A stretch of DNA of 64,000 nt from Arion vulgaris (Eukaryota; Mollusca; Gastropoda; Stylommatophora; Arionidae): positions 74,095,865 to 74,159,864 of the forward strand of contig CM036753.1 in assembly GCA_020796225.1 (NCBI GenBank). Reading direction: 5' to 3'. Made by a program: the position numbers and the translations under genes. Position 1 is the stretch's first letter. The number at the start of each line of letters is the position of its first letter. The notes beneath the pieces were generated by a model. The model did no database searches. It saw only the letters and a list, made by a program, of their open reading frames with translations, and was not told the DNA's origin. This document shows positions 46,270 to 57,375 of the stretch, piece by piece.

Positions 46270-46850
46270 CCGATTTGCTGACAAATGACGGGATTGCTAT
46301 AAAAGAAATTAAAAGTGGACGGAGCATTGCTTTGCAATAACTAAAAGAACTAACTAACCTTGGAAGGAACTGACATAAGAACAAAATCAAGTATTTAAGA
46401 GCCTGCGTTTTTGCCATGGCAACATATGGTTGGGAGACAATGACCATTTTCAAAGCGGAGGAGAAGATCATTAATGCCTTTGAATGCAAATGCTACAGAA
46501 GAGTACTTAGAATATCTTGGACAGAGAAAAGAACAAATGCTTCTGTTTTGCAACAGCTTGATATTAGAGAGAGAGAGAGAGATGGTTATTAAAGAGCATA
46601 ACATCATGACAAATTAAATATTTCGGACATATCAAAGGACATGAGTATCTAGAGAAGATAAATTTTGAGAGATATGTGACTGAAAGAATAATGAGGGGAA
46701 AACTTAGAAGACTATAGGTGCAAGATGTCATTGACGATCTGAGAATGACTGCTGCTGACGCCGGTCAACTTGCACAGAACAGTGAGTTTCTCAGGACTGC
46801 TGCCATGGGAGCCAAGTTCTGGAACGGACAAGCTACTTGATGATGATGAA
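46270..46850 (+). pseudogene. LINE ORF2 C-terminal fragment
   Basis: KYLRACVFAMATYGWETMTI, CKCYRRVLRISWTEKRTN, then a (GA)n interruption (GAGAGAGAGAGAGA near 46567) and frameshift, and finally VIDDLRMTAADAGQLAQNSE with FLRTAAMGAKFWNGQAT, stop and (GAT)n. It is of the same general type as the 6-kb minus-strand fragment. Confidence 0.85.
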
Positions 46851-47654
46851 TCTGATTTCAATATAATGAAAATATACTCTCATATATCAAATGTTAAAAG
46901 TTGAGAAAACATAACTAATCTAGAATATGTCAATGACACAGAATTGATACTGAATAGTAGGTAACAAATACACGTATTCGTTTATATCCAGGTGAAAGAT
47001 GGTAAACATAAGTTAGTGAGGATATATAGAATTTCTTCTCATGTAACATTAGTGACCTGTATCTGGAGTCGAGAAATATTGTGTTCGTCATGAATAATAA
47101 ACAAAACAAGTGGCAAATACGTGATACGTGGTATCGTATCAATCTTGAACTATGTTAAGTAAATATATTCAAGACAAATAATTCTTTCTCATCTCCTATC
47201 TGGTTCACATCTGCTGCTAAGCGTTGTTGGAAACTGTAGTGTACTCTCGTAGGACAGACACGTTGTAGTTTTGGCTGTGAGCACATACTGTTTAAATCTA
47301 TCAGTAACAGTATCTGTTCACCGTCTTCTAGTTCTTCTTCTTGTTTCTATGTCAAGTTTTCTACTCGCAATTTTTCTATGATATCTCACAAAAGAATATG
47401 ATAATTCCTAGAATCGTTTGCGAGAAGAGGAAGAAAATCTTCACTGATGACAAGCTTGTCAGGCCTGAAATAAAACGAGCAAAGCTGGATCAGAAAAGGG
47501 AGACCGAGAGTGCATGAGTCGGAGAGACAGAGATCACAATAAGAGGATAAGCTCACAATAGCTAAATAGAAAACTTGCTGAATTGGGACGGGCGGGCCTA
47601 GTCACCATGGGCGCACAATCGTCCCGACGTAGATCACTCCGTTCTTGCCAGTGG
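46851..47654. other. No recognisable feature
   Basis: About 800 bp, no motif. 47390-47540 is purine-rich with possible decayed coding sequence but nothing identifiable. Confidence 0.4.
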
Positions 47655-48292
47655 ACCAATTATTCATCACAAAAAGAATGATGAAATTGGCCGTGAAGAA
47701 CGTTCGCGAGAGAGAGAGATGGACGTTGGCACTGGATGGGACAAGCTTTGCGAAGGCCTGCGGGGAATATAACAAGAGGGTCCTTTCCGGGAACCCGCAG
47801 GGACAGAGAAAAAAGGGGAAGATAGAGAGATGCACGGAGACGGGATTTGGAGACAGAGATCAACAATATAAAGAAGAGCTGGAGGGAGCTGCAGGAGATA
47901 GCTAGAGATAGGAAAACTTGACATGAATTGGTTGAGATGGTTGACATGAATTGGTTGACATAATCTATGCCCAATCGGAGAGCCGCGGTAGCGTAGTTGT
48001 TAGTGAACTCGCATACAACGTGGTCTGTTCAATCCACAGTACACGATTCCGACGACGGCTCTCAGGTCGACCCAGCCTCAACTGGGTACCAAACATGCTC
48101 TGGGAAAGTAAAGGCTGCCGGCGTGATACTGACCACATCACCCATCGTGTGCCGACGGTCAATGAAAAATACAGGCCTAACACTGTATTGACCTATATAC
48201 CACGAGGTATGAAAGGGTTCCTTTACGTTTTTACTTTTACTATGCCCCAATCTGGGTCAAAAAGGCAGAGAGGACGAGAGAGAGAGTATACA
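47655..48292 (+). pseudogene. LINE C-terminal fragment split by SINE-B
   Basis: Left part carries, in shifting frames, NPQGQRKKG and EMHGDGIWRQR, a degraded NPQGKRKRGRPRNTWRRDLE-type tail. The sequence resumes after the SINE at 48240 as YAPIWVKKAER. CTATGCCC(C)AATC is present on both sides of the SINE because of target duplication. Confidence 0.75.
47977..48239 (+). mobile_element. SINE-B, full length, with target-site duplication
   Basis: GAGAGCCGCGGTAGCGTAGT, tRNA-like A box; the B box is degraded (TGTTCAATCCAC). Body and 3' end are as in the 27.8-kb copy. CTATGCCCAATC (47965-47976) and CTATGCCCCAATC (48240-48252) differ by one base. Confidence 0.9.
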
Positions 48293-48299
48293 CAGCTTA

Positions 48300-49015
48300 T
48301 CAAAACAATAGTTATCCGATCATAGTAGCAGCAGTGACATTCTGACATCATTACTACTAAATAAGCATATATATTCTTGAGGCAATAAAAGATGACTTCA
48401 GTCAGACTGGGAAACTTTCGTAAGGACAAGCTTAATATTGATCCACACACCATCTGGTATTTTTACCGATATAAGATCAGAACACAAAGCTCTTAAGTCA
48501 AGAAAATTGTCAGATTTATTGCCACTACAGTCTGAATCAAGGTCGCCATGCAATGGATATCGTTACACTGTGAAATAGCAGAAAATGACACAGAGCACCG
48601 ACAGGCAAAAAAGGTGATGCAGAAGAGGAAACGGATGTACTAGTTATGTATTTCAGAAAAAAAGAAGATTAAATCAGCCAGAAAAACGTAAATAATAAGA
48701 CAGGACGGCAACCAAAATTTTCACAGATTGAGCAGACTGCAACTATTTTTCATTCTTCTCCCCAGAACAAGATACAATCTGCTTTGCAGACACATGTATG
48801 CAGATACATGTATACAGAATTAAAGATTGTCAATTCAGTTATGCATACATGGGGGTAGGTACCTCAGACTGCTGAAGATAACCTTCAAGACTCCCTGAAT
48901 CATATATACTGAGAGTATCTCACTAGCCCAGTAAAACAACGCTGAAATGAAACTACACAGACATCTGTGTGATCTACAAAATAAAGGAACTTTTATGCAA
49001 AAGACAGCACTGAAG
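48300..49015. other. No recognised feature
   Basis: No repeat relationship to the rest of the window was seen. A few words such as AAAGATGACTTCAGTCAGAC suggest decayed coding sequence, but I cannot identify it. Confidence 0.35.
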
Positions 49016-49017
49016 AC

Positions 49018-49165
49018 CAGCGCTGTCAGAAGGTTTTTATATATTAGGCAGCATCTAACTAATGGCTGTGGGTGGCGCGTGTGTCAACTGCAATAGCAGT
49101 AATATAATAACAGTAATATAATAACAGTAATATAATAACAGTAATAATATAAATAGAAATAATAA
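49018..49165 (+). repeat. Dispersed 3'-end-like repeat plus AATAACAGTAATAT microsatellite
   Basis: CAGCGCTGTCAGAAGG, TTTTTATATATTAGGCAGCA and TCTAACTAATGGCTG match 59050-59125 (TTTTTATATATTAGGGCGCA, TCTGCTTGATGGCTAG). Followed by four AGTAATATAATAAC-like units. Confidence 0.6.
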
Positions 49166-49182
49166 CAACAATACGAAAATAA

Positions 49183-49460
49183 CGCCCGTGTGTTACCAAG
49201 GCTCGCAGGGGGAGTAAAGATTAATACCGCTACGACCTAACACGGCATGTCGTAAGAAGCGACTGAGGTAGAAGCCTTGAGAAGCTACCCTAGTAAATAA
49301 ACAAACCTCCGAAATCGGATGTGCTGGCCTACTTGTAGGCGCACAACTGGCACAACGTACAATCTCTCTTAGACTTGGATCACATACAAATCACAAAGAG
49401 TGGTTAACACGTGATCGATATGGAGAGTTGGAAAAAGAAGAGGAAAGAAGAAGAATACAG
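49183..49460 (+). mobile_element. SINE-E, good copy
   Basis: CGCCCGTGTGTTACCAAGGC, core GGCATGTCGTAAGAAGCGAC, GGATGTGCTGGCCTACTTGT, GGATCACATACAAATCACAA and a GAA-rich tail. Confidence 0.85.
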
Positions 49461-49855
49461 AGATAATCCTAAAGTAATATTAATTTTAAAAAGAGATGAA
49501 AACTTGACCCTGAGTGAACGTTTATTAAAAAACAATATTGTATTGACATAATTAATATGACATTTGATAAAGCATATTCCTTCCAAGGTGACAAGATTAT
49601 GGTGTTAAAATTCAGAGAATATTCACAGAATATTCACTATTAAATGTTGTAGGATTACTTAAGAAATGTCGTCCCACATTATCTTGTTTTTTTTTAAAAC
49701 TAATAGATTTACTACATTGACATAATGAACACACGAGTTTGTTTGTGTATTCAATAAAATAGTACTAGCTCTGTCATGAAAGAAATGTGGCCACGAATTC
49801 TCAAAGCAATATCAGCTTTTACAAGTCTAAAAAATATATGGAAGTGAAATTTTTA
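49461..49855. other. No recognisable feature
   Basis: AT-rich spacer. Confidence 0.4.
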
Positions 49856-50285
49856 GTTTATAAACTAAATTACGAATTTTCAATTGCAATGTTGTATTAA
49901 TTCTAACATATGCCAGCGAGAGTTGGAAAACGACTAAAGATATAGAAAGCAAGTTGAATGCATTTGAAAATAGATGTCTGCGAAAAATAATGAATATAAA
50001 ATGGAAGAATTCAGGAGAAGTGATGATATTAGAAAAGTGTCTGGTAAACCAGTAGTAACAACTATTATAAGAAGGAGAAGATGGAGATATATTGGTCATG
50101 ATTTGAGAAGAGCAGGCATTGAAAGGGGATGCAGAGGGTGCAAGAAAGAAAGGACGCCCTAGAAAACTCTGAGACGAACTTTACTGAGAGAGTTAACAAA
50201 CATCGGACTCAATTCCATGGAAGAGAGTGAGCGAGTTGTCAACGACTGAGCGGTATGGAGAAATTACTTGCACGCCCTTTAAAAC
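49856..50285 (+). pseudogene. LINE ORF2 C-terminal fragment (family of 57.5-58.6 kb)
   Basis: ASESWKTTKDIESKLNAFEN, RCLRKIMNIKW, EFRRSDDIRKVSGKPVVTTI, IRRRRWRYIGHDLRRAGIER and, after frameshifts, the region matching WRRLSELPRIERMEKLL of the minus-strand copy. Broken frame. Confidence 0.85.
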
Positions 50286-50298
50286 GGTAATATATATC

Positions 50299-50553
50299 AT
50301 CTTCTTCTTCAACGCTTCCATTTCGACTACTTGTTAACCACCATGTGTGATTTGTATGTGATCTGAGCCTAAGAGCGATTGTATGTTCTGCCAGTTATGC
50401 GCCTACATGTAGGCCAGCACATCCGACTTCTGCGATGCTTTTTATTTACTAGGTATCTTCCTAGGTAATACATCAATCGCCTCTTACGACTTGCTTTGTA
50501 GGTTACAGTGGTACTATTCTTTGCTTCCCTTACAGTCCCCGGCACCACACGGC
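50299..50553 (-). mobile_element. SINE-E, good copy
   Basis: Plus strand: CTTCTTCTTCAACGCTTCC (tail complement), GATCTGAGCCTAAGAGCGAT, GCGCCTACATGTAGGCCAGC, CGCCTCTTACGACTTGC and CCCCGGCACCACACGGCCG. Confidence 0.85.
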
Positions 50554-50639
50554 CGATAAATACATATATATAATACTGTCATTCTCAATTAAAAGTGCAG
50601 TTCTGTTGACATATAAAGATGTTTTAAAATGATCGGTGA

Positions 50640-51150
50640 TACTAGTTAATAACAGTTACATACATTTCCTAGTTTGTAGAGACAAAGTTATAATATCAAT
50701 GTAGAATGATAAATAAGATTACATACGATAGATAAAAAAATCACACTTTTCCTACGTTGAACTTCTTCTTCTTCTTCTTCGTTCTTTACGACCAATTTTA
50801 ATCACTTTTGTGATATGTTTGATCTTTGCCAAGAACGTGTATACGTTGCACAATGGTTTGTTAGGCCCCTAAACGCATAGACTTCTACACGTTAAGGACA
50901 CGAGCATCTGATTTCAGCCTTACCTCCTTAGTCGTCTCTTACGACATGCGTGGCAGGTTAGAGTGGTTCTATTCTTTAAACCCCAAATTTGGGCCCCGGT
51001 AACCACCCGGGCGACTCTGAACTGAAACTGCCTGTTTCACTCCTTGAAAGTGGACGATCTCCCAAAGTAGAATCGAATCAGATGCATTATATGTTTGAAT
51101 GGATGAGTTGTATTGTCCACGCTTTCTCTTGTGAAAAAGCAAATTGTGCG
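50640..51150. repeat. Dispersed repeat, copy with a SINE in it
   Basis: AAGTTATAATATCAATGTAG, CCTACGTTGAACT and, after the SINE, CTCCCAAAGTAGAATCG, GCATTATATGTTTGAATGG and GTGAAAAAGCAAATTGTG align in order to 60725-60945. The other copy has no SINE. Confidence 0.75.
50764..51017 (-). mobile_element. SINE-E-related element with different 3' part
   Basis: Minus strand: CCGGGGCCCAAATTTGGGG, TTTAAAGAATAGAACCACTC, core CGCATGTCGTAAGAGACGAC, then sequence unlike SINE-E and a (GAA)n tail. TGAACT lies at 50758-50763 and 51018-51023. The related locus at 60.8 kb reads through this point, giving independent boundaries. Confidence 0.8.
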
Positions 51151-51236
51151 GCTATGGTTACACAAGACAATATGATTGCAAAAGAGGATGATCGTGTTTC
51201 TAGAAGCGCAACAAAAAAAAAACACATACTTTCAGT

Positions 51237-51401
51237 CAGTGGCGGCTCGTCATTAAGGGCCAATGGGGCCGTGCTCCACCAAAAATAATATCTAACGTGT
51301 ATTTATTTTTTAATGAATTAAAATATAACCTAACCAATACATCATAGTTTCCGAAAATGTGTGCTGGCCTCACCAACAAAAATGATCACGAGCCGCCCCT
51401 G
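51237..51401 (+). mobile_element. hAT-like MITE, copy 5, perfect 8-bp target duplication
   Basis: CAGTGGCGGCTCGTCATTAA at left and ATCACGAGCCGCCCCTG at right, 165 bp. CTTTCAGT at 51229-51236 and 51402-51409. Confidence 0.9.
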
Positions 51402-51409
51402 CTTTCAGT

Positions 51410-52115
51410 AATAGTAATTCAGAAATAGTATTCTGAAATATTTATCTTCCTTTTAATTCTGCTTAATGTTAAAACCGACGTTAAAAAATAGAGCGTCAGG
51501 AATATATAACACGGCGCCATGGCGCCCATGCCATAAATACAAGAAGAAAAGATGTAAAAACAGAGATTAACATAATACAGAAGAGCTTGAAGGAGATATA
51601 AGAGATAACTAAAGATGGGCTAATACAGAAAGTTATTAAAGAAACAAATTAGGAAGAAAAGATGGAAGACAACATGAAAGGTTGAGATCAAGTGGCCAGA
51701 GAACATCACTACAATAACAATGATAGTGCTAACAGGAAACACTATAGAAAGTACCACAACAAGAGCAAATCTGATCAGTCAGATTAGATTTTCCTACATA
51801 CCATCCCTCTACACCTCATGTTTTCCTGGACGTTAACAAATGTTTTCGTGCTTTAACCACAGGACAAATTGACTTAGGCGTGTCAACCTGATTCTGGACT
51901 TGTGTGTCTCTATTCCTTTATTTGTTCTCTCTATCTCTCTTTTCTTCTTTTTCTATCTTTACATATGAGAGAAACAACAACAACTGACAAATAACAAGGT
52001 CACAACACGCTCTACAAAAACAAGACATGAGAGATATCAGATATATATATAATATAGACAAGACAAAAGTGATGTAGAATACATCAGGGAAGACAAGCAT
52101 AAAACATTTGTTATG
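51410..52115. other. Mostly unrecognised; small LINE-like scrap
   Basis: 51545-51620 (AAACAGAGATTAACATAATA, AGAGCTTGAAGGAGATA) resembles the untranslated or C-terminal end of the 47.66-kb LINE. Nothing else was identified. Confidence 0.35.
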
Positions 52116-52123
52116 CAATCATT

Positions 52124-52343
52124 TGTTTTTTTGTTTCTGTTTTCTTACGATCCAGAAGCACTTGAGCTTTCAGCTCTTCGGCTCGGTGCCATAAACATCG
52201 TAACCCTTCGATTCGCTGCCACGATCACCGTAAATCTGGAGGAAACTGTGGCTTTTCTGCCAGCTCGCGAAATTGAACCGCACTCACAGGAGGCTTGTCA
52301 CCCGTCGTCTAACGCGCTACGAACACGCTGGGCATGCGGGCAA
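52124..52343 (-). mobile_element. SINE-D, full length, with target-site duplication
   Basis: T-run and CGATCCAGAAGCACTTGAGC at left (tail), AAATTGAACCGCACTCAC (B-box complement) and CGCTACGAACACGCTGGGCA at the head. CAATCATT at 52116-52123 and 52344-52351. Confidence 0.85.
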
Positions 52344-52351
52344 CAATCATT

Positions 52352-53340
52352 CCTTAAAATATAGTGTCAACATTCAATGCAATAACTCGTTAAAATATAG
52401 TGTTACCATATAACTTGTAGGTATGACTGAGCTCTAAGCGGTTATGCTACATGATTTCTCAACTTTCTTATCTCTCAATAAAATGATGTGATACATAGCA
52501 GTTACTACTAGAGTGGTCTAAAATGAAAATTTAGATATCTTTCGCATTAATAAATTATCGGGTTGCCATGGAAACGGCAGCCATGTTGGATTGTAAATAA
52601 CGATGTACGGTCTCCAAACAGAGTGAAATAAATAACAATTGCAATTTTTTGTTAACTGCACAACCTAAATATACTAATATTCCGACCCACTGACAAGTTT
52701 AAATTGTTCTGTAACATGTAACTGATCTCTAGGAGTGCAACGAATAAGACATACCCAATTCACGGCCCAAAATAGGACCCCTGGTTCATAAAAATTCATA
52801 TAAATTTATTTGCTAGAGAAAGGTGCATTTTCTGTTGTCTAAGGGCTTCAATATTAAAATATATATATGTCAGGGTCAAATCTCATATTGCTATCTTTAG
52901 GATTTCTTTCATGAAGGAAAACATACATTACCCACGTTAACGAAATTTACAAATGTGAGAAAACTGTGTTTTAAAAATGTAATGTGAATTTAGTCTAAAG
53001 TGTCAGTGAAATGCGAACTTTTAGAGGGTAGGGCTGTTCAAAAATAATTTTGAAGCATTTTTCGGGATCATAAATAAAAACTCTTTGATATTTCTTCTTC
53101 TTCATAATTTGATTGTAGAGATGCAATACTAACATAATATGATGAATTTGAAAAATCGATATCTATAAGATATAATGACCCAACTTTCAGTAGGATGACC
53201 CCTTAAATTTTGATTATATTGGTTTATTTTGTTATTATATAGTTACATGCATAGACATTATCATATTAGAATGAAAAGTTACAGATATGTAACTGTAAGT
53301 TAATAGAAATAGAAACATAATAATAGACAGAAAAAAATGC
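52352..53340. other. No recognised feature
   Basis: Nearly 1 kb of AT-rich sequence, no motif. Confidence 0.45.
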
Positions 53341-53344
53341 AATT

Positions 53345-53510
53345 TGTTCATGAAGATCTGGATACCGTAGTGGGAGTGAACGTACATAAATAGGACTAGG
53401 TTTGAAGTAGAAATAAAGCCACAAGATTCAACTGAGTGAACATTTACTGCCTCGGACTTATATTCTATCGGACACGATGAGGGTTGATGATGACGAACGG
53501 TAAGTTAAAA
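53345..53510 (+). pseudogene. LINE 3' end scrap
   Basis: RTRFEVEIKPQDSTE followed by a stop matches KFEVEKKSQDRVD of the 42.5-kb LINE, then (GATGAT) near the end. Confidence 0.6.
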
Positions 53511-54428
53511 GCTATAAAAGTGTACATACAAATTCAGAGATGCCGTTTTGACCCAAATGTATTTGTAGAGAAATGAACAAAGAAACAAACGCACAATGCC
53601 AAAAAAAACAGTATACAAGATATGTATCGGTTGCATGCAAAAACATAAATAGATTAAATGCAATACATTTAAAGAACGAATGCAACACATGCAGTAACTG
53701 TTAATGCTGGCTGAAACAAATACAAAAAACTTACTGTAATAATGTAAAGCTACCAGAGTTTGCGCTGAAGCTAACAAATATAATTTAAAATGCGTACTTT
53801 GATGCACAAACTACAAAGCAGTACTGACAAATTGTTAGCAACAATTTCGGCACAATGGTCCATTCAGAATGTTGATATATAGAAAAGCACCCCCAAAAAA
53901 TTGTATGTACATGTTAATGATAAATTTCATTTTTATTTTTATATTTCCAACAGAAGGAAATCAAAGAGAAGAAAATTGAGAATTCAATGTAATCTTCAAA
54001 TACTGACACATTAAAAAGATACAAAAAGGATACTTTGTTGTACACACAGAAAAAACAATCCATTACTGAAGTCACAAAATGTTTGTCACAACCTTGCGTG
54101 GTTTTACTCTCTGATGATATTCATTTTTACTATAGTGTCGCATTGTTTTTCATTCTCACAATATTACATCAAATGCAATAAATGTAGCGTAACATATAAC
54201 AAAACACCACTGAACACATTGTATGACGAAACACACTAAAAAAAAAAAAAATACACATAGACAAATTAAGTAAAGTCAAATGTTAGCAATCACTTACAGA
54301 TGTATACAGTAATGAAATGAAACTATTAAAACAATCCCTCATTAAACTCAATGTTATCGACATAAAAGCACTTATGAGTACATCCATACATAATCAGCGC
54401 CTTTCAGCTATCTAATCTTATCAACAAT
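53511..54428. other. No recognised feature
   Basis: A 100-codon minus-strand frame at 53505-53807 is Ser/Tyr/Phe/Leu-rich with no domain I recognise. A-run at 54238-54250. Confidence 0.4.
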
Positions 54429-54631
54429 AGGGCTCCCAGTAGCGTAAAGGTTAGATGCTCGCTCTCGGGCCAAAGAGAACCAGTTCACTCCCTCGTGGAG
54501 ACATGGGGATATTTCGACAGATATTCCTGATCTCAGTGGAGTTGAGATCTTCCTGTATAAGAAAGCGATCGAAGCACACATTGTTACTCATCGAAGTGCA
54601 ATGATGATGGTCATATCATCCAATCAATCAA
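54429..54631 (+). mobile_element. SINE-A, internally deleted
   Basis: Head CCAGTAGCGTAAAGGTTAGA and CCAGTTCACTCCC, then GATCTCAGTGGAGTTGAGAT jumps straight to CTTCCTGTATAAGAAAGCGA and the 3' end with (ATCA)n. About 250 bp of the body is missing, with GAGATCT-like words at the joint. Confidence 0.8.
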
Positions 54632-54712
54632 CGATAGAGAACTTACACAATAGCTCCGGCGATGATTCGTGGCAAATCTAATCAAATATCAGGAAAACAA
54701 CAAAGCACTAAA

Positions 54713-55010
54713 CTAGGAAATTAATCTAACGAAGGTTGGTTGTCTAAGGGTAGCTACACTAAAAGAAAATAGCAGCCTGCTACCTTGCAGGTCGGCTGGG
54801 GACAGCCAAAGACTGACGGAGAGAGAACCCGGTAAACGCTGGCTAAAACCGGACACATCGCCGAAGGAGAAGCACCAGAGCTCCAAATTGCTCTGAAGAT
54901 GTGACGAAACACACACAAGCTAAGGCTGCATGAATCAATATTTCCCCATGAATACAAGAATTTATGGGGAAAACTGGTACATCAGTCTAAGCGGTGATCA
55001 AGAAGAAGCA
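54713..55010 (+). mobile_element. SINE-F, 5' part replaced or lost
   Basis: GAGAGAACCCGGTAAACGCT, GGCTAAAACCGGACACATCG, GCTGCATGAATCAATATTTC and GGGGAAAACTGGTACATCAG match the second half of the 13.8-kb copy; the tail is GAAGAAGCAGAAAG. The GTCGTAAGAG core is not recognisable here. Confidence 0.75.
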
Positions 55011-55635
55011 GAAAGAAGATCTAATAAAAAACATAAATAGCAAGTGAAGTATATCATGTTCAAAACGTGATGCACAAGAAACAATAGAAGTTAATGTTTT
55101 GATCGTGTGTTTCGTATAACTTTTATATACAGTTTATATTTGTAATGGTAGGTCAGACTTCAATGACTGTAACTAAATTCAGTAAAGCTACAACAATAAA
55201 CATACTTTTATAAGTAAAAAGATCAACAGTCATTCAGAACTAATGCTTGATTTGTTTACCTGTACTGAAAAAAATCAAATCGTGTAACAGAATGTAAATA
55301 CATGTTCAGGGAGTCTACAAAATCCTACACCATTCAAAAATAAAAATTACAAGTTTACGTGTAGCAAAATCTTGTTAAAGGATCAATAGATAGATGGGTA
55401 TTCTATTCTGTAGATTAATATTCCCTTGTCTTGGCTTCTTTTTACGTAGTGTGTCAAATGTTGTGGCATTCCTCAAATCAATGAATAAAATAAAGAGACT
55501 TATTGTTCAACATGTGTTTGATTGTTTGTGAATAAACGCACACTTTATTTAGTATGATTGCACTTAACACATTATTGCACTTAACAATGGACATTGACAA
55601 AAGAACAAGAACGGAAAGTTACAACATGTGAAATG
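55011..55635. other. No recognisable feature
   Basis: AT-rich spacer. Confidence 0.4.
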
Positions 55636-55995
55636 AGATGACGGAGGAAAGCGGTAAATAAAACAAGAATAGACCATATAATAATTGAAGAAATTAGAAG
55701 AATAGTCGGAACAACAGCTGTTTTTAGACTCATTGAAAAACAGATACTCAAATGGTTTGGCCACTTGGTCAAAATGAACCCGAATACACCAGTTGCAAGA
55801 CCGTACAACTTGAAATTGGAATCATCAAGAGGAAGGGGCAGGCCAAGAAAAATATGAATTGATGGCGTTACAGACATCTTAAAACTCCACAATTCCACAT
55901 CATATCAAGCGACCGAGCGCGCATTATCTCGGAAACCGATCGTCAGTTAAATCTGCTACACCTAGCAGCAAAAAAGCAGAGAAGGACTTGAGAAA
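55636..55995 (+). pseudogene. LINE ORF2 C-terminal fragment
   Basis: EEIRRIVGTTAVFRLIEKQI, LKWFGHLVKMNPNTPVARPY, SSRGRGRPRKI, stop, then VTDILKLHNSTSYQATERAL and SRKPIVS. It is the better preserved relative of the fragment at 28.45 kb, and resembles the 8.78-kb tail. Confidence 0.85.
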
Positions 55996-56021
55996 AAAAT
56001 AAAAAGCACTTAACACATTGA

Positions 56022-56440
56022 TAGCTGCAGTAGCGTAGTTGTTAGTGAACTTGTTAATCAACCAGATGAACTATGTTTCTGACAGTACCGGCGTTCAGGT
56101 CCACCAAATTTCAACTTGGTTTATTTTCCCCATCTTCTAAATGACATTGGGGACCCACGTTGGTGCAACGGAATTCGTGCACTGCTGCTGAGATCTTATG
56201 GCGTAAGAAATAGATCGGAGCACACAACGTTACTCACCGAAGTGTAATCATGATGTTCTTATCAATCATTCAATCAATCAATTGTATACCAGGAAAAGCA
56301 CTATGAAGTAAAACGGCTGGCGTAATGTTGACCACATAACCCATCGTGTGCCAACGGTCAAATAAAAAAAAAAACTAAGAAAAAAAGACAATTACTGGCC
56401 TAACACTACATTACCCAATATACCTGGAGGTATGAAAATA
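56022..56440 (+). mobile_element. SINE-B split by a SINE-A piece
   Basis: GCTGCAGTAGCGTAGTTGTT (head) up to CAACTTGG at about 56119, then SINE-A sequence, then TATACCAGGAAAAGCACTAT, GACCACATAACCCATCGTGT and the 3' end GGAGGTATGAAAATATTT. The halves join as in intact SINE-B (CAACTGGGTACCAG). An A-run interrupts near 56367. Confidence 0.8.
56120..56282 (+). mobile_element. SINE-A 3' half nested in SINE-B
   Basis: CCATCTTCTAAATGACATTG, GTGCACTGCTGCTGAGATCT, GATCGGAGCACACAACGTTA and an ATCA-type tail. 5' truncation plus terminal tail at an internal SINE-B site is as expected for a retrotransposed copy. Confidence 0.8.
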
Positions 56441-57129
56441 TTTTATTTTATTTACAACTTTACACTTAACCCCAACTGGACTCAGAAATGTAATTAATAT
56501 GTGAATGTGTGCAGCACGAATTGTTTAAATGTATGATTATGGCTAAATCAATATTATTAGAAATTATTGAATGAATGATGTAAATTGAAGTAAAAATATT
56601 ATATTTAATGTAAATTGAGGCAATGATATAAAAGCTATTTCAGTAAATACAGCACGAGCGTTTTGAGTATATATGTATTGATGAAATCACTATTACTAGC
56701 GAATATTGGCTGAATGCTGATCCCCTGCTGATATATATATAATATGTACATATGATGCTTGCCAAAAGGATACAGAACAGATCGTTAGCTGTTGTGAACA
56801 CAGTGTCGAAAAGATAATATTTATAATCGCAAATGTTGTGTCAGTGTTAAGTATTTATAGCGACCTACACATTGGTTGTTGGCAAGCAAGTGCAGTGTAA
56901 ATCTCTCGCATGCAGATAATTTAAGTAATTACTTTCACGTTTGAAGAAAATATTCAACGGTCACCAGGTCTGATTTACGCTTTCAGAATCTGACTGGGAT
57001 ACAGAAAATAAATAGTATTCCGTTTTTTAAATTTAATGATCTGTTCTCAATATGTAATAAATTAATAAGAAATTCTACAACAGTTTGTTAGAAAAGCGCA
57101 ACGTAAAACTACAATTTTCTATTAGAAGA
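56441..57129. other. No recognisable feature
   Basis: AT-rich; nothing identified. Confidence 0.4.
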
Positions 57130-57375
57130 CATCATCATCATAATGTGCCGTGCCGGCTGGCGTAGACGACCATGGATCTCCATAAATCTCTGTCATTGGT
57201 GTTTGCTATCATCTTAGATGTTGACGTTCTACCGTGCCATGAAGTGAGGCTATCCAAAATTTCTCTCTCTATCTTCCTCTGTCTCGTCTACTCTCGATTT
57301 TACCGGTTGTCACAATGTGTTATAAACCACCCCTCCACATTACATGTGCGAAAAATGATGACTGCTGTTAGAAGA
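57130..57375 (-). pseudogene. LINE 3' end (family of 39.97-40.75 kb)
   Basis: CATCATCATCAT at left is the tail. GGCTGGCGTAGACGACCATG, TAGATGTTGACGTTCTACCG and GATTTTACCGGTTGTCACAA parallel GCCGGCGTAGGCGATCATGT and GAATTTTACCTGTAGTCACC at 40.0-40.16 kb. Confidence 0.75.

Noticed and set aside
47645..47974. Overlapping frames on both strands as small genes
   Set aside because: The plus strand shows a degraded LINE C-terminus; the minus frames are shadows.
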